From Parafrankia sp041008525 (GTDB lineage Bacteria > Actinomycetota > Actinomycetes > Frankiales > Frankiaceae): DNA of 64,000 nucleotides. The notes beneath the pieces are model-generated. The model saw only the letters and a list, made by a program, of their open reading frames with translations. It did no database searches and had not been told where the DNA came from. Positions within the stretch are counted from its first letter, which is position 1, and the number at the start of each line of letters is the position of its first letter. The DNA lies in contig NZ_JBFLUG010000026.1 of assembly GCF_041008525.1 (NCBI RefSeq), positions 1-64,000 on the forward strand. Reading direction: 5' to 3'. Position numbers and translations under genes: made by a program. This document shows, one piece after another, positions 30,824-41,537 of the stretch.

Positions 30824-31768
30824 TCACCGTCGCAGCAGGGTGACCGTGGCGAGGGCGAGGATCTGGTCGCCGTGGCCCGCGTCGGTGACCTGAACCGTCA
30901 CGACGGAGTGGTCGCCCGCGTCGCGCAGGACCGTGCCGGTCGTCCGGGCTGGTCCGGTCCGCACCTGGGAGAGGAAGTGGATCTGCAGGTCCGTCGCCGC
31001 CAGGCCGGGGCGCATAGCCTCCGCCGCGGCTTCGATCATCACGGCCAGGGCTCCACCGAAGATCGTGCCGATGCTGTTGGTCACGGACGGCGTGCGGTCC
31101 AGATCGAACCGGCCGAGGCGCGGCTCGAGCAGCCGCAGCCCCAGCCGCTCGTGGAGGGAGCCCTCGACCGGCGCCCGCACACCGGTGTGCCGGACCTGCC
31201 CGATCCACCTTCCCGGGTCGTAGTCGTCCATGCCGGCGGCCGCGGTCCGCGGAAGGCGGGCAAAGCTGATCAGGCCGGCGCCGGCCCTGGTCAGGCCGAC
31301 GGGAACCGCCGACGGCTCCGCCTGATCGATCAGCCACTGGAGCTTCTCGATGTCGTCCACCCCGTGCCCGTCGTAGACGGCGGCGGAGGCGATGGCGACC
31401 TTCTTCCCGACCCGCACGAGCTGGTTATCCACCACGATCGGGCCTTCGGTGATCGGACCCGCGCCGTGCAGTGAGATGTCCTGGGTCGCGGTCCAGTCAG
31501 GCCGACAGGTGATCATCGTGGGGTGTGACGCCCCGATGTCGAAGATGGTCAGGATCATGCCCGGCGAGACGGAACCCCCCGGCGAACGGACAGCGTCCGT
31601 GAGCGGCGCCGTCATCAGGCAACGCCGCTCGGAGACGATCAGCTCCGTGAGCGCCGCGTCCCCGACGAAGCTGCGGCGCGGCGCTGCTTCCGGGGACGGC
31701 GCTGCTTCCGGGGACGGCGCTGCTTCCGGGGACGGCGCTGCTTCCGGCGCGTCTGCCTCGGGCGTCAT
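30824..31768 (-). CDS. Double-hotdog PaaI-like acyl-CoA thioesterase
   Basis: This 314-residue protein has two hotdog-fold units: one around residues 55-160 (FDIGASHPTMITCRPDWTATQDISLHGAGPITEGPI), one around 190-310 (SIGTIFGGALAVMIEAAAEAM, ATDLQIHFLSQVRTGPARTTGTVLRDAG). The second keeps the PaaI-like thioesterase pattern. It may release or edit acyl thioesters. The N-terminus contains EAAPSP repeats encoded by three exact 18-bp copies. ATG at 31768 (MTPEADAPEAAP) follows CGGAGTGCTGT; a second possible start is the internal ATG of MTAPLTDAVRSPGG, which would exclude the repeat. It closes the PKS region. Confidence 0.82.
   Translation of the reverse strand: MTPEADAPEAAPSPEAAPSPEAAPSPEAAPRRSFVGDAALTELIVSERRCLMTAPLTDAVRSPGGSVSPGMILTIFDIGASHPTMITCRPDWTATQDISLHGAGPITEGPIVVDNQLVRVGKKVAIASAAVYDGHGVDDIEKLQWLIDQAEPSAVPVGLTRAGAGLISFARLPRTAAAGMDDYDPGRWIGQVRHTGVRAPVEGSLHERLGLRLLEPRLGRFDLDRTPSVTNSIGTIFGGALAVMIEAAAEAMRPGLAATDLQIHFLSQVRTGPARTTGTVLRDAGDHSVVTVQVTDAGHGDQILALATVTLLRR
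31683..31747 (-). repeat. 18-bp in-frame tandem repeat in the hotdog gene
   Basis: Three exact copies of GCTGCTTCCGGGGACGGC (31683-31700, 31701-31718, 31719-31736) plus a partial fourth encode repeated Pro-Glu-Ala-Ala-Pro-Ser on the minus strand. This is typical of slippage in a disordered N-terminal tail. Confidence 0.9.
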
Positions 31769-32052
31769 ACAGCACTCCGATCTGAGCCGCCGGCTCGTCG
31801 CAGCAGAGTCCACGAAGGCGCGGAACAGCGCCTTGCGCGGTCTCGGAACGCGCCCCGGAGCCGCCCGATCAGCAGCGCCCATCCACCGGGTTAGCTGGTG
31901 ACGCCGGACTGGTGACGCCGGATTCGACGTTACCCGGAGGAACACGGTCGGCGCGCGGCCCCGGTCCTGAGACTCCGGGCACCCTCATGGACCCGAGCGA
32001 CCCGCGCCGACCTGGCCCTGCGCATGCGGAGGGGCACCGGACGCCGCCGCGC

Positions 32053-32577
32053 CTATGCCGTGACCGTCACCGTTCCGGTCATCGACGGATGGATCTCGCA
32101 GATCACCGTGAACGTTCCGGCCTTGCTGAACGTGACCGTGGCGCTCTGGCCCTGCTGGAGCCGGCCGGTGTCGAAGCCGCCCTCCGCGGAGGTCCAGGTG
32201 TGCGGGGCACTGTCGTTGTTGACGACGGTGATCGTCTGCCCGACCTTGAAGGTCGCGGTCTGCGGGCTGAAGGCGAAGTTCTCGATGGTCACGGTCGTGG
32301 CGCTCTGAGCACCGCCTGCCGGTGCTCCGGTGGCAGCCGCGGCCGGGGTCGTGCTCGACGGGTGCGACCCGTAGGACGACGACGAGTGGTTCGCGCCAGC
32401 TGTCGTCGCGGCCGCCGGAGCTGACGAGTTCGGCGTGACCCCGGCGGCGGTGTCCGTATCGTCGGAACCTCCGCAGGCGCCCAGTGCGAATGCCAACGCG
32501 GCGCCGACGACGGCAAGGCGAAGCGGAGCCCCCGCCATTCCCGTCCGGCGTCCTCGGGTCATGTCTCTGAGGTTCAC
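32053..32577 (-). CDS. Cupredoxin-domain lipoprotein
   Basis: This 174-residue protein has a lipoprotein signal (LRLAVVGAALAFALGACGG, lipid-attached Cys in LGAC), a Ser/Ala/Thr-rich linker and a plastocyanin/azurin-like domain: VTIENFAFSPQTATFKVGQTITVVNNDSAPHTWTS and a closing CEIHPSMTGTVTV. His in PHTW and C-x2-H-x2-M are the type 1 copper ligands. It is expected on the outer face of the membrane and would carry electrons or copper. The start at 32577 gives a short basic n-region; an internal ATG (MTRGRRTGMAG) is also possible. It appears monocistronic. Confidence 0.9.
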   Translation of the reverse strand: MNLRDMTRGRRTGMAGAPLRLAVVGAALAFALGACGGSDDTDTAAGVTPNSSAPAAATTAGANHSSSSYGSHPSSTTPAAAATGAPAGGAQSATTVTIENFAFSPQTATFKVGQTITVVNNDSAPHTWTSAEGGFDTGRLQQGQSATVTFSKAGTFTVICEIHPSMTGTVTVTA

Positions 32578-32800
32578 AGCGTCTCCTCGCTCATCGTCAT
32601 CCGCCCTTTCCGGTGCTGTGGCACGGAACGATGAGCGGATCGGCTGAGGACCATGCTGCTGCCCCGGATCCGATTCGCATGCGCTCTGTCACTCCCGCGA
32701 CCGGTCGCTCAGGCGACGTCCGACGAGCTCGCGATGAGATAGCTGGCGAGACCACCAGCCTCGACCCACCTCGTCCACCTCGCCCGTGGCGGAGTCCGGG

Positions 32801-33850
32801 TCACACCCGCAGCGGGGCCCGGGCGAACTCCGTCAGGCCGTCGGCGAAGGTGACCGTGGCCTGGTAGCCGAGAACGTCACGGGCGCGGGCTGACGAGGCG
32901 GTCACATGGCGGACGTCGGCCGCCCGGTAGCGACCAGTGATCACCGGGTCCGGGCCGCCGTACGCGCGGGCGAGCGCCTCCGCCATGTCGCCGATGGTGC
33001 GCGGCTGGCCGCTGCCGATGTTGAGGGCCCGCAGCCGCCCGGGCTCGGCGGCCCGGGGGGACAGTGCCAGGGCGGTGGCCCTGGCGACATCCCGGACATG
33101 GACGAAGTCGCGGAGCTGAGCTCCGTCCTCGAAGATCTGCGGGGGCTCACCCCGTGCCAGGGCGCTGCGGAAGATCGACGCGACGCCGGCGTAGGGGGTG
33201 TTCCGCGGCATCCGCGGGCCGTAGACGTTGTGATAGCGCAACGCGACCACTGATCCACCGCTGGCTGCCGCCCAGACGGCGGCGAGGTGTTCCTGCGCGA
33301 CCTTGCTGGCGGCGTAGACGCTGCGCGGGTCGAGCGGCGCGTCCTCGTGCACCAGTGTCGGCTCCAGCGGACGTCCGCAGTCGGGGCAGCCTGGTTCGAA
33401 CCGTCCGGACCGCAGGTCGCCCTCGGCTCGGGGGTTGGGTCTGACCGGGCCGTCGGCCGGGCACCGGTACGCGCCCTCGCCGTAGACGACCATCGAGCTC
33501 GCCAGCACCAGCCGGTGTACGCCGCGGCGGGCCATCGCGGCGAGCAGGACGGCCGTGCCGAGGTCGTTGTGGCTGGCGTAGGCGGGCAGGTCGTCGAGGT
33601 CGACGCCGTGGCCGACCTTCGCGGCGAGATGGCACACGGCGTCCACTCCGTCGAGTGCGGACGCGACGTCGCCCGCGTCGCGGACGTCGCCGACGACAAG
33701 CTCGGCCGGCAGGTTCTCCGGGGTCGGGCGGGTCCGGTGGACGGCGGGGTCCAGCGCGTCGAGGACCCGGACCTGCTCCCCCGCCGCCACCAGCGCCTCG
33801 ACGAGATGGGACCCGATGAAACCGGCACCGCCGGTGACGAGGATGTGCAC
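32801..33850 (-). CDS. NAD-dependent sugar-nucleotide epimerase/dehydratase (dTDP-L-rhamnose 4-epimerase-like)
   Basis: This 349-residue extended SDR begins MHILVTGGAGFIGSHLVEAL (GxxGxxG) and has the catalytic Ser/Thr region LASSMVVYGEG and YAASK. It carries an insert GCPDCGRPLEPTLVHED with CPxCG, typical of the dTDP-L-rhamnose 4-epimerase subgroup. It should interconvert 6-deoxyhexose nucleotides. It is followed upstream (minus-strand order) by the methyltransferase gene with a 48-bp gap, so it is the last gene of a GT2-DUF2064-methyltransferase-epimerase operon of likely cell-envelope glycan function. Confidence 0.9.
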   Translation of the reverse strand: MHILVTGGAGFIGSHLVEALVAAGEQVRVLDALDPAVHRTRPTPENLPAELVVGDVRDAGDVASALDGVDAVCHLAAKVGHGVDLDDLPAYASHNDLGTAVLLAAMARRGVHRLVLASSMVVYGEGAYRCPADGPVRPNPRAEGDLRSGRFEPGCPDCGRPLEPTLVHEDAPLDPRSVYAASKVAQEHLAAVWAAASGGSVVALRYHNVYGPRMPRNTPYAGVASIFRSALARGEPPQIFEDGAQLRDFVHVRDVARATALALSPRAAEPGRLRALNIGSGQPRTIGDMAEALARAYGGPDPVITGRYRAADVRHVTASSARARDVLGYQATVTFADGLTEFARAPLRV

Positions 33851-33898
33851 GCTGGCGACGCTAGGTGCCGACGAGGCGCCGCGGGCCCCCGCGGGTCC

Positions 33899-34678
33899 TT
33901 ACGAGCCGAGGAAACCGGAGCGGGCCGCGTCGCCGGCACGGACGAGGCGGGCGAAGTGCCGCCCGGCGGCCCGCCAGGTCTCCGCGACGTCGAAACCGCT
34001 GGCGGCGGCGAGTCCGGCGATCCCGTCGACGCCCACTCCGGCCCAGCGCAGCGGGGCGCTGACGAGGCCCGCGGCCGCCAGCCGGGTCCAGTAGGAGCCG
34101 GTCGGTGCGCCTGGCGGGTCGAGTTCGACCAGCACGGTGCCGTCCGAGGCCAGCAGCAGGGCGATCCGGTTCAGCAGCCGGCGGGGGTCGCCGCCGATCC
34201 CGATGTTGCCGTCGACGAGCAGTGCCTCGCGCCACCGGCCGGCCCCGGGGAGCGGGCCGAAGACGTCGCGGCACAGCGCCGAGGCACCTGACCGCCGGGT
34301 CAGGAGGACGGCGAAGGGAGCGATGTCGATGCCGAGGACGGGGATTCCGCGGGCGGCGAGGGCGGCCACGAGACGTCCCGGCCCGCAGCCGACGTCGAGG
34401 GCGGGGCCGTGACATCGGGAGAGCACCGACTCGTCGGCGGCCGAGGCCGGGCTCAGCCACTGGTCGACGCGCAGTGCCCGCCACTGCCCGTGCTGCCGGG
34501 CGAGGAGCGGGCTGCCCGGTGCACGCAGCGCGGCGTCGTAGACGGCACCCGGCGACGCCACGCCCGCGACCGCGGCCCCGGCTCCCACCCCGGACGATGT
34601 CCGGACGCCGGTTCCCACCCCGGCTGCTGCCCGGACGCCGGTGCCGGAGCTGGTGACGGCGGTGTTGTCGGCCCTCAT
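33899..34678 (-). CDS. Class I SAM-dependent methyltransferase
   Basis: This 259-residue protein contains SAM motif I as LDVGCGPGRLVAALAARG (about residues 92-110), motif post-I GIDIAPF, and later LVDGNIGIGGDPRRLLNRIALLLASDGTVLVELDPPG. The first 45 residues are a low-complexity Gly/Val/Thr-rich tail. The ATG at 34678 overlaps the DUF2064 stop (ATGA), showing translational coupling. In this conserved actinobacterial arrangement it probably methylates a glycan or its carrier precursor. The substrate is unknown. Confidence 0.85.
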   Translation of the reverse strand: MRADNTAVTSSGTGVRAAAGVGTGVRTSSGVGAGAAVAGVASPGAVYDAALRAPGSPLLARQHGQWRALRVDQWLSPASAADESVLSRCHGPALDVGCGPGRLVAALAARGIPVLGIDIAPFAVLLTRRSGASALCRDVFGPLPGAGRWREALLVDGNIGIGGDPRRLLNRIALLLASDGTVLVELDPPGAPTGSYWTRLAAAGLVSAPLRWAGVGVDGIAGLAAASGFDVAETWRAAGRHFARLVRAGDAARSGFLGS

Positions 34679-35370
34679 CCTGAGTGCGTCAGACGTGTCT
34701 CGTCGTGGGCGCGGAGGCCGGTGGCCTGGAAGGAGCGGGCCAGGGTGGCGAACCGCCCGTCCGGTGCCAGGTTCGCGACCAGCTCCACGTCGGGGGCGGT
34801 GTCGACGTCCCGCAGCGCGGGAAGATCCACCACGCGCAGGCCGGCGGCGCCGAGCCGGGCACGTTGCACGGCGCCGGTGTCGGGGCGGGATGTCGCGACT
34901 CCCCGGACGAGGCTGCCATCTGCCGCGCGCAGGCCGAGCGCCCACCAGCCGCCGTCGAGCGCCGGGCCGAGGACCGCGTCCGTGCGGAGCAGCGTGCGGC
35001 AGGCCGCGGCCAGGGTGTGGGCACGTACCTGCGGGGTGTCCATCCCGATCACCAGGGCCGGTTCGCCGCGGGCGGTGTCGAACGCGGCGGCGAGCCGTTC
35101 GTCGAACGGGCCGCCGGCCTGGGCGACGACGGGCAGGTGGGCCGGCAGCCAGTCGCCGGGTGTCCCGTCGAGAACCACCAGGGGACGCACCGGTAGCTCG
35201 GGATGGCAGCTCGCGCAGGCCGCCACGACGGCGTCCAGGGTGTCGGCGAGCGCGGCCGCGGCCAGCGCTGACGCCTGTTCTGGCCGGTAGGGGGGCGTCA
35301 GGCGGGTCTTCACCCGGCCTGGCCGTGGCTCCTTGGCGATGACGATCAGCGTCACGGGATGCCGCGTCAC
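34675..35370 (-). CDS. DUF2064 / CofC-like glycosyltransferase-A fold protein
   Basis: This 231-residue protein opens with VTLIVIAKEPRPGRVKTRLTPPY, the nucleotide-binding loop of the TIGR04282/DUF2064 family, and continues with ALVIGMDTPQV and LGPALDGGWWALGL. Family members resemble nucleotidyltransferases of the GT-A fold, and their substrates are poorly known. It uses a GTG overlapping the GT2 stop (35367-35370) and itself ends in ATGA with the methyltransferase. The three genes are therefore translated as a unit and probably act in one glycan pathway. Confidence 0.85.
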   Translation of the reverse strand: MTRHPVTLIVIAKEPRPGRVKTRLTPPYRPEQASALAAAALADTLDAVVAACASCHPELPVRPLVVLDGTPGDWLPAHLPVVAQAGGPFDERLAAAFDTARGEPALVIGMDTPQVRAHTLAAACRTLLRTDAVLGPALDGGWWALGLRAADGSLVRGVATSRPDTGAVQRARLGAAGLRVVDLPALRDVDTAPDVELVANLAPDGRFATLARSFQATGLRAHDETRLTHSG

Positions 35371-36065
35371 GGGATGCTCCGCAGCACTGCCGACATGTCC
35401 CGCACGGCCCGGGCGGTGCCAAGGGCGGTCCCGGTGACCTTCGAGCGGCCCCGGCGGGGCAGGTACGGGACGTCGACCTCGGCGATGCGCCAGTCGGCGG
35501 CGGCGGCCCGGGCGAGCAGCTCCAGCGGATAGCCGAACCGGCGGTCCGCCACGCCGAGGGCGAGCAGGGCCTCGCGCCGGGCGACGCGCATCGGACCGAT
35601 GTCGCGGACGGGCGCCCCGCAGCGCCGGCGGAGCTGGCGGGCGACGATCGCGTTGCCGGTGCGGGCGTGCAGCGGCCACGCGCCACGCTGCGTGGTCCGG
35701 CGCCGGCCGACGACGAGATCGGCCTCGCCGGCGGCGACCGGGCCGACGAGGCGCGGCAGTTCCGTCGGGTCGAGCGAGGCGTCGGCGTCGCAGACGCAGA
35801 CGAGGGGGGCGCGGGCGGCGAGCAGACCGGCGTGGACGGCCGCCCCGTACCCGCGCATCGGCACCTCGACGACCTGTGCGCCCAGCCCTCGGGCCAGGGC
35901 GGCGGAGCCGTCGGTGGAGCCGTTGTCGGCGACGATCGCGCGGTAGCCGGCCGGGATCCGCTCCAGGACCCAGGGCAGGGCGGCGGCCTCGTCCAGACAC
36001 GGCAGCACGACGTCCACCTGGTGGACAGCGCCGGCGCTCGGCGGCGCCTGACGTTCAGTGAGCAT
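35367..36065 (-). CDS. Family 2 glycosyltransferase (dolichyl-phosphate-sugar synthase-like)
   Basis: This 232-residue GT2 enzyme has VDVVLPCLDEAAALPWVLERIP, a nucleotide-sugar-binding DNGSTDGS and the metal-binding DADASLD (DxD). A final basic segment reads PYLPRRGRSKVTGTALG. No C-terminal membrane helices are evident, so it is likely a soluble or peripheral transferase to a polyprenyl carrier. It heads the four-gene minus-strand set and is divergent from the response regulator gene, with 142 bp between. Confidence 0.9.
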   Translation of the reverse strand: MLTERQAPPSAGAVHQVDVVLPCLDEAAALPWVLERIPAGYRAIVADNGSTDGSAALARGLGAQVVEVPMRGYGAAVHAGLLAARAPLVCVCDADASLDPTELPRLVGPVAAGEADLVVGRRRTTQRGAWPLHARTGNAIVARQLRRRCGAPVRDIGPMRVARREALLALGVADRRFGYPLELLARAAAADWRIAEVDVPYLPRRGRSKVTGTALGTARAVRDMSAVLRSIP

Positions 36066-36207
36066 GGTCGGCAGGCTAGTGACGGAACGTGCTGACAGTT
36101 CTTACAGAACGGAGACGTCCTCGGCGGCGCGGTCTGCTTATTACGAAGCACGAACGGACACATGGGCGGCCCTCGGCGGGGGCTGTCGGGACGTCTACCG
36201 TGGGCGG

Positions 36208-36957
36208 ATGGCCCGGGTGTTGCTCGTCGAGGATGACCCGACCGTCGCGGACGTCGTCGGCCGCTACCTTTCCCACGCCGGCTTCGAGGTGGACCGGGCC
36301 GGCGACGGCCACACGGCCCTGGCGCTCGCCGCCGAGTGCCAGCCCGACCTCGTCGTACTTGACCTGATGCTGCCCGGCCTGGACGGGCGGCAGGTCTGTC
36401 GCCGGCTGCGGGAACGAAGCGCGGTGCCGATCGTGATGCTGACGGCCCTCGGTGAGGAGGCCGACCGGGTCGCCGGGCTGGAGACGGGCGCCGACGACTA
36501 CATCACCAAACCCTTCTCCCCGCGCGAGCTGGTGCTGCGGGTCCAGTCGGTGCTGCGCCGCACGCTGGCGCCGCCACCGGCCGGTCGCGGTGTGCTGCGG
36601 GCAGGTTCCCTGGTCGTGGACGTCGCCGCCCGGGTGGCCACACGCGGCGGCGAGTCCCTGGCGCTGACGGTGCGGGAGTTCGACCTGCTCGCTTTCCTGA
36701 TGGCGCACCCGGGTGAGGCGTTCTCCCGGGTGACACTGCTGGAGCGGGTGTGGGGCTGGACCTACGGCGACGCCTCGACCGTGACCGTCCACATCCGCCG
36801 GCTGCGTGAGAAGGTCGAGGCGGATCCGACCAGTCCGGCGCTGCTGCTGACGGTCTGGGGCATCGGGTACCGCTTCGAGGCCGGAGTCGGCGCGGGCGGG
36901 CTCAGCCCTGGCGATGCCGACAGGAGCGGCGTCAGCGCGGGCGGCGAGCGGCCGTGA
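36208..36957 (+). CDS. OmpR-family response regulator
   Basis: This 249-residue regulator has a receiver domain (residues 1-115; acidic pocket EDD, phosphoacceptor in VVLDLMLPG, T in MLTAL, K in YITKPFS). A winged-helix output domain follows (about 130-225, LTVREFDLLAFLMAHPGEAFSR...TVTVHIRRLREKVE). The ATG at 36208 is the family start; the frame upstream has no domain. Its stop overlaps the kinase start (GTGA, 36954-36957). Its targets may include the divergent glycan genes. Confidence 0.95.
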   Translation: MARVLLVEDDPTVADVVGRYLSHAGFEVDRAGDGHTALALAAECQPDLVVLDLMLPGLDGRQVCRRLRERSAVPIVMLTALGEEADRVAGLETGADDYITKPFSPRELVLRVQSVLRRTLAPPPAGRGVLRAGSLVVDVAARVATRGGESLALTVREFDLLAFLMAHPGEAFSRVTLLERVWGWTYGDASTVTVHIRRLREKVEADPTSPALLLTVWGIGYRFEAGVGAGGLSPGDADRSGVSAGGERP

Positions 36958-38006
36958 CGGACCTGCTGCACATCGTCGGGATCGCGCTGGCCTGCTCACT
37001 GGTCGCGCCGCTGCTCGTCGCGCCGGCGCTGCGCTGGCTGCGGCGCGCACCGATCCGTGTCTGGGGGGCGGTGCTCGTCCTCGCCGGGGTCGCCGCGATG
37101 GCGGCCGGCGTCGCCGGGACGGCCCAGGCGATGTTCCTCTCCGACCATGACCTCGACGTGGTGCTCGTCGTGCTGGCCGTGTCCGCCGTGGCAGCCTCGG
37201 CGACGACGGTCTGGCTCGGCCGTCCGCTGGCGCGGGCGTCCACCGCGCTGACGGTGGCCGCGGGTCAGCTGGGCGAGCCCAGCTACGAGCCCGTCCGCCG
37301 GCCGCCGCCGACCGCCGAGCTGGCGGCGATAGCCCGGGCGCTGGACGAGTCGCACCGTCGGCTCGCCGCCGCGCGGGAACGGGAGCGGGCGCTGGAGGCG
37401 AGCCGACGGGAACTGGTCGCGTGGGTCAGCCACGACCTGCGGACGCCGATCGCGGGCATCCGCGCGACCGCCGAGGCACTCGACGACGGGGTCGTCAGCG
37501 ACGCCGCCACCGTCGCCCGCTACCACCGGGCGATGGTGCGCAGCTCGGAGCGGCTCTCCAGCCTCGTCGACGACCTGTTCGAGCTGTCGCGGCTGCACGC
37601 CGGCTCGCTGGAGCTCACGCTGGAGACGGTGGCACTCAGCGATGTCGTGTCGGACGCGGTCGCCGCCGCGGACCCGCTCGCCCGGGCCAAGGGGGTGCTC
37701 CTGCGGGGCGAGGCCGACGACACCACCAAGGTCGACATCGACGTCGCCGAGGTCGGCCGTGTACTGAGCAATCTGCTGGTCAACGCGATCCGGCACACCC
37801 CCAGCGACGGGACGGTCGCGGTGACGGCGAACGTGTCGGCGTCACGGGCGGTGGTGTCGGTCGCGGACACCTGCGGCGGCATTCCCGACACGGACATCGA
37901 CCGCCTCTTCGAGACCGGGTTCCGCGGCGAGCCGGCCCGCACTCCCACCGCGGGCGGGCCGCACGAGCACACCCCGCCCGCGGCCCCCGCCGCCGAGGGA
38001 AGCCAG

Positions 38007-38659
<653 letters not shown>

Positions 38660-38663
<4 letters not shown>

Positions 38664-39859
38664 AGCATCACCACCCGGTGGACCCACTTGGTCTGCAGGA
38701 CGCCCGGCCGGTTCGGCGCGATCAGCCGGGCCGGGTAGCCGTGCTCGATGTCGAGGAGCTCCCCGTTCAGCCGGGTGGCGAGCAGCGTCAGGTGGTCACG
38801 GGCGTGCGGCGGCGCGACCTCGCTCGTGCGATAGCCGCCGCGGGCCTCCAGCGACTCGGCCCGGACGCTCGCGTCGGCCGGGATGCCGGCCCGGTCCAGC
38901 AGGTCGCGCAGCTGCACCCCACCCCAGATGGCGTCGGCCGACCAGCCCTCGACGCAGGTGATCGGCAGGCGGGACGTCGCGCGGCCGAGGTCGTGCAGCT
39001 CGGCCAGCGTCAGGGTGAACGGGCGCGGGCCGACGACCTCGAGCCGGTACCCGGCGTCCCGGGCGATCCGCACGACACCGGCGGCGGCCGCGGTGCGGTT
39101 CACCGGCAGCCCCTGCGGCCCGAGGGTCGGGCCGCGCGGGGAGAGCAGCACGGTGCCGCCGGCGCCGGGCACGAACTGGCCGGCGGTCGACACCGTGATC
39201 ACACCGGCGGCGGTGCCGACCGCGATGCCGAAGCCGCGCCGGGACAGCCCCTCGCCCGGCGGCTCGGGCTCGCTGACCCGGTCGGTCAGGTGCGCCCGGC
39301 TGGCGCGGCGACGTCCCACGTTCGCCCGGACGACGGCCAGCTTGGCGGCGACGTGCACCACCAGCGCGCCGATGGTGATCCAGGCGACCCAGTAGTGGGT
39401 CACCGTGAAGAAGAAGCGGAACTGGTACCACTGGGCGATGTTGGCGATCCCGGTCGCGAGCTGGAACAGCGCGCCGGCGATCAGCGGGATGATCGAGATC
39501 CGTTCGAGCGCGTGGGCGGCGTTGCGCACCGGCGGCCACTCCCACAGCCGCGGGTAGACCGTCCACAGCTTCGCCAGCAGCAGCGGCACGCAGGCCAGCC
39601 CCGCCGCGACGTGCACGCCCTGGGTGAGCCGGTAAAACCACACCGGCCTGGACCACCAGGCGAACTGGCCCGGCGGGTGCTGCATGAAGTGCGACACCAG
39701 CCCGGTCAGGAACGCGATCAGGAAGGCCACGCCGAGCCACATGCCCAGCAGCGCCGCGACGCGCGGGTCGTGCAGGCGGCTGGTGAAGGCGTCACCGCGC
39801 AGCGGGCCCCGCCGCAGCCGCTCGGGAGGCGGTGGGAAGGGGCGGTCGAGCAGGTTCAT
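38660..39859 (-). CDS. Cytochrome b561-like / molybdopterin oxidoreductase fusion
   Basis: This 399-residue protein joins a membrane part of about 190 residues with four or five helices and histidines (GLVSHFMQHPPG, TQGVHVAAGL, FTVTHYWVAW, ALVVHVAAKL: b-type heme candidates) to a sulfite-oxidase-like Mo-cofactor domain. The Mo ligand Cys lies in ITCVEGWSADAIWGGV. Heme-to-membrane electron flow is inferred. A second hydrophobic stretch after SRRGFGIAVGTAAGVITVSTAG may orient the catalytic domain outside. The sulfite-oxidase dimerisation domain is absent. ATG at 39859 gives MNLLDRPFPPPPERLR. Confidence 0.87.
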
Positions 39860-39974
39860 GCACGCACGGTAGGCAGGACGTCGGCTTCCCGGACCTGCCC
39901 GGCTCATTACGGTCCGCGGAAGCGTCCGCCCGGGTACGGGCCATCTCGGGCTGGTGCCGCCAGGCTGGGGCCTC

Positions 39975-41537
39975 ATGGCGATCCGTCCGCACTCCGAGGC
40001 GCTCGCGCCGGCCCCCGACAGACCAGCCGCCGGCCCGGGACCCGTACCGGGCGCCGTGGAGGGACCCGTACCGGGAGCCGGACGGCGGTGGTGGGCTCTC
40101 GTCGCGGCGGCCGGCGTCCTCGCCGGTGCGCTCGCGTTGGAGAGCGCGGTCATCGCGCAGCCGGGCCCGCTGCCCGGCCCGCCCGCGGTGCTGTACCTGG
40201 CACTCGCCTGGTGGGCGGTGGCCGCGCTCGGGACCTGGCTGCTGGTACGCGCCGGCTCCCGGCGGGCCACGGTCTGGCTGCTGCTCACCGGGGCCGTCGC
40301 GGTGCACGTGCTCGCGATCGGAGCGGGCCCGCGGATGAGCGACGACCTGTACCGCTACAGCTGGGACGGCCGGGTCCAGGCCGCCGGGATCGATCCGTAC
40401 CGCCACCCGACCAGCTCCCCCGAGCTGGCGCATCTGCGGGACGACTGGCTCTGGCCGGACGACGCGGCCTGCGCCGAGATCAACCGCGGCCCGGGCTGCA
40501 CGAGGCTCAACTACCCGCAGGCGCACACGATCTACCCGCCCGTCGCGCAGGCGTACTTCACCGCGGTCCACTACCTGCCGGGCCCGCCCCGGGAGAACAA
40601 GGTCCAGCTCTACGGGGCGCTGGTCTCGCTGGCGCTGACCGCCCTGCTCGTCCGGGTCCTCGCGGCACGTGGGCATCCGGTCGGGTACGCCGCCGCCTAC
40701 GCCTGGGCGCCGTCCGCCGGGCTCGACGCGGGCATGGACGCCCACGTCGACGTGCTGGCGGCGTTGTTCGCCGTCGGAGCCTGCGCGCTGCTCGCGCGAC
40801 GTCCGCCCGGCCCGGCCCGGCCCGGCCGGCCGTGGCTGCGCAGGCCCCCGCGGATCGGCGTCGCCGCCGGGGCGTTGCTGGGCGCGGCGGTCGCGGTGAA
40901 GCTCTACCCGGCGTTGCTGCTCGTCGCCGCCGCCCGCCGCCGGGCGCTGACAGTCGGGGGCACCGCTGTCGCCGTCGTCGCGCTGTCGTATCTGCCGCAT
41001 GTGCTCGCCGTCGGCCCAGACGTCGTCGGCTTCCTGCCCAGGTACCTCTCGGTCGAGGGCTACCAGGACGGCCACCGGTTCCTGCTGCTGGGCCTGCTCG
41101 GCCTTGCCGGGACGTCCGCCAAGATCGCGGCGGGACTCGTCCTCGCCGGGGTCGTCGTGGCGGTCTGGCGCTCCGATCCGGCCAGGGTCAGCGCGGAGCT
41201 CGGCGCGCTCTGGCTGCTGGGCGCGGCCTTCCTGCTCGCCACGCCGGCCCAGCCCTGGTACGGGATACCGCTGGTGGCGCTGGCGGTCCTCGCCCGGCGC
41301 CCGGAGTGGCTGGCGGTGGCCGCGGCGCCCTACGTCCTCTACATGGCGCTGTTCACCGATCTCGCGCTCGCCGACCGGATCACCCGCCCCGGCGGCTACG
41401 TCGTCGGCGCGCTCGTCGTGCTCGGCGTCAGCATCGCGCGGGTCAGGGTCAGGGGAGGTCGAAGGGGAGCGTCATACCGTCCAGCGCGGCCGGGCACGGG
41501 CACGGCCGCGCGGACGTCGACGGCAGCGTCGGGATGA
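39975..41537 (+). CDS. Polyprenyl-phosphate-mannose-type membrane glycosyltransferase (GT87-like)
   Basis: This 520-residue integral membrane protein has about 11 helices. The first extracytoplasmic loop carries MSDDLYRYSWDGRVQAAGIDPYRHP, the acidic catalytic motif typical of GT-C enzymes, followed by a Cys-containing loop with YPQAHTIYPPVAQAYF. GT-C enzymes use lipid-linked sugars and act outside the membrane, so it may add the sugar made by the nearby GT2 set. ATG at 39975 (MAIRPHS) is preferred over an upstream in-frame ATG at 39954. Its 3' end overlaps the opposite-strand phosphorylase gene by 89 nt. Confidence 0.85.
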   Translation: MAIRPHSEALAPAPDRPAAGPGPVPGAVEGPVPGAGRRWWALVAAAGVLAGALALESAVIAQPGPLPGPPAVLYLALAWWAVAALGTWLLVRAGSRRATVWLLLTGAVAVHVLAIGAGPRMSDDLYRYSWDGRVQAAGIDPYRHPTSSPELAHLRDDWLWPDDAACAEINRGPGCTRLNYPQAHTIYPPVAQAYFTAVHYLPGPPRENKVQLYGALVSLALTALLVRVLAARGHPVGYAAAYAWAPSAGLDAGMDAHVDVLAALFAVGACALLARRPPGPARPGRPWLRRPPRIGVAAGALLGAAVAVKLYPALLLVAAARRRALTVGGTAVAVVALSYLPHVLAVGPDVVGFLPRYLSVEGYQDGHRFLLLGLLGLAGTSAKIAAGLVLAGVVVAVWRSDPARVSAELGALWLLGAAFLLATPAQPWYGIPLVALAVLARRPEWLAVAAAPYVLYMALFTDLALADRITRPGGYVVGALVVLGVSIARVRVRGGRRGASYRPARPGTGTAARTSTAASG